DNA from: an uncultured Eubacteriales bacterium
Lineage (GTDB): Bacteria; Bacillota; Clostridia; Monoglobales; Monoglobaceae
Assembly (NCBI GenBank): GCA_905198865.1
Contig: CAJKEB010000074.1
Span: 1-7,248, forward strand
Direction of reading: 5' to 3'
Length of the DNA: 7,248 bases
Numbering within the stretch: position 1 is the first letter of the stretch; each line of letters opens with the position of its first letter. The position numbers and the translations under genes are program-made. The notes under the pieces are model-generated. The model saw only the letters and a list, made by a program, of their open reading frames with translations, searched no databases and was not told where the DNA came from. Below, piece after piece: positions 7,015 through 7,248 of the stretch.

Positions 7015-7139
7015 GTATATAAACATTAATATAAAAGAGCCGCTGCGATTATTAACGCAGCGGCTCTTGTCTTGTAATACAAATTATAGTTTATTTGACT
7101 AAACCGCAATTCGGCGGTTTAATGCAAGCATCGGTAGGC
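7015..7139 (-). repeat. Right copy of the structured inverted repeat
   Basis: The reverse complement matches 11-138: 49 of 52 bases agree in the outer part (7088-7139), the two hairpins keep their positions, and the inner end shares TTATATAC. The small hairpin here is TAAACCGC (7100-7107) with GCGGTTTA (7114-7121) over a 6-nt loop. In both copies the large GC-rich hairpin faces the gene cluster. Here it lies upstream of the first promoter, so it is not acting as that operon's terminator. Confidence 0.8.
7035..7068. terminator. GC-rich terminator-like hairpin in the right repeat
   Basis: A 13-bp stem (7035-7047 with 7056-7068, core GAGCCGCTGCG/CGCAGCGGCTC) closes an 8-nt A/T loop, the same geometry as 85-118. 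On the plus strand it is followed by TTGTCTTGTAA, a poor U-tract. On the minus strand it is followed by TTATATTAATG. It could stop transcripts entering from the right, insulating the regulator-comEC operon. Confidence 0.6.
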
Positions 7140-7217
7140 TTGCGTAGCACCGCCTTTGCAAAAGGCGGTATTTCAAGCTACGGTAGGCTTGCGAAGCAAG
7201 CACGTTAGGCGCGAAGG
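7125..7217 (+). repeat. Tandem hairpin units centred on CGGTAGGC
   Basis: The 25-bp unit at 7125-7149 recurs at 7174-7198 with 22 of 25 bases identical. The differences are confined to the two bases before CGGTAGGC and one in GCGWAGCA. A degenerate third unit (CAAGC-ACGTTAGGC-GCGAAGG) runs from 7197 to 7217. In the first two units CAAGC pairs with GCTTG across an 8-nt loop containing CGGTAG. A fourth, partial copy lies at the left window edge (1-26, reverse complement). Function unknown. Confidence 0.7.
7149..7169. repeat. Perfect 9-bp hairpin between repeat units
   Basis: ACCGCCTTT (7149-7157) pairs with AAAGGCGGT (7161-7169) over a 3-nt loop, filling the space between the first two CGGTAGGC units. 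No T-run follows on either strand, so it is not a classical terminator. Confidence 0.65.
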
Positions 7218-7221
7218 CGTC

Positions 7222-7239
7222 TGACCTCGTTAGAGGTCA
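7222..7239. repeat. 7-bp hairpin at the right edge
   Basis: TGACCTC (7222-7228) pairs with GAGGTCA (7233-7239) over the loop GTTA. It continues the hairpin series of this region. The window ends 9 nt later, so its context cannot be seen. Confidence 0.55.
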
Positions 7240-7248
7240 ATTAATATG

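Larger units (their letters stand above)
6913..7248. other. Gene-free, repeat-rich intergenic region
   Basis: I see no plausible coding region in this stretch. Its first part (6913-7014) is AT-rich and holds the promoter of the regulator gene. The rest is almost entirely hairpins and short repeats: the right copy of the inverted repeat (7015-7139), tandem CGGTAGGC units (7125-7217), and hairpins at 7149-7169 and 7222-7239. It may be the end of an operon beyond the window or a repeat cluster. Confidence 0.75.

Noticed and set aside
11..7139. Classical transposon bounded by terminal inverted repeats
   Set aside because: No transposase, integrase or resolvase is encoded inside, the cargo is core chromosomal genes, and no target duplication can be recognised at the edges.
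7125..7198. CRISPR-like spacing of two 25-bp repeats
   Set aside because: There are only two good copies, they are imperfect, the spacer between them is itself a hairpin, and no cas genes are visible.

Overview
The window comes from a Gram-positive bacterium of the Firmicutes (Bacillota), most likely a Clostridia-type anaerobe. The reasons are the ctsR-mcsA-mcsB-clpC order, the CtsR heptad operator, the strong AGGAGG-type ribosome binding sites and the moderate-GC, AT-rich intergenic DNA. I cannot name a species. All six protein genes lie on the minus strand, so transcription runs from high to low coordinates.

Region 6913-7248 is a gene-free stretch full of hairpins and short repeats, with a candidate promoter close to the first gene. 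Genes at 6553-6912 (a small XRE-type helix-turn-helix regulator) and 4834-6525 (a ComEC/Rec2 DNA-uptake channel without the usual C-terminal metallo-beta-lactamase domain) are 27 nt apart and probably form one operon. No convincing terminator follows comEC. The 152-nt gap at 4682-4833 holds a near-consensus sigma-A promoter and an exact CtsR operator overlapping the expected transcription start.

Region 158-4681 is the class III heat-shock operon. CtsR is the repressor, McsA its zinc-finger partner and kinase activator, McsB the protein arginine kinase, and ClpC the AAA+ unfoldase. Together they form an autoregulated stress circuit: heat releases CtsR from DNA, McsA/McsB mark proteins with phospho-arginine, and ClpC passes them to ClpP (not in this window). 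The operon ends in a strong GC-rich hairpin at 85-118.

The least expected feature is a pair of inverted copies of a structured repeat, roughly 110-125 bp each, at 11-138 and 7015-7139. They enclose all six genes. Each copy has the same two hairpins, and differences in the larger hairpin are compensatory (both strands of the stem change together). Outside them, a short unit centred on CGGTAGGC recurs at both window edges. This looks like an intergenic repeat family under structural selection, or a MITE-like element. No transposase is present in the window.
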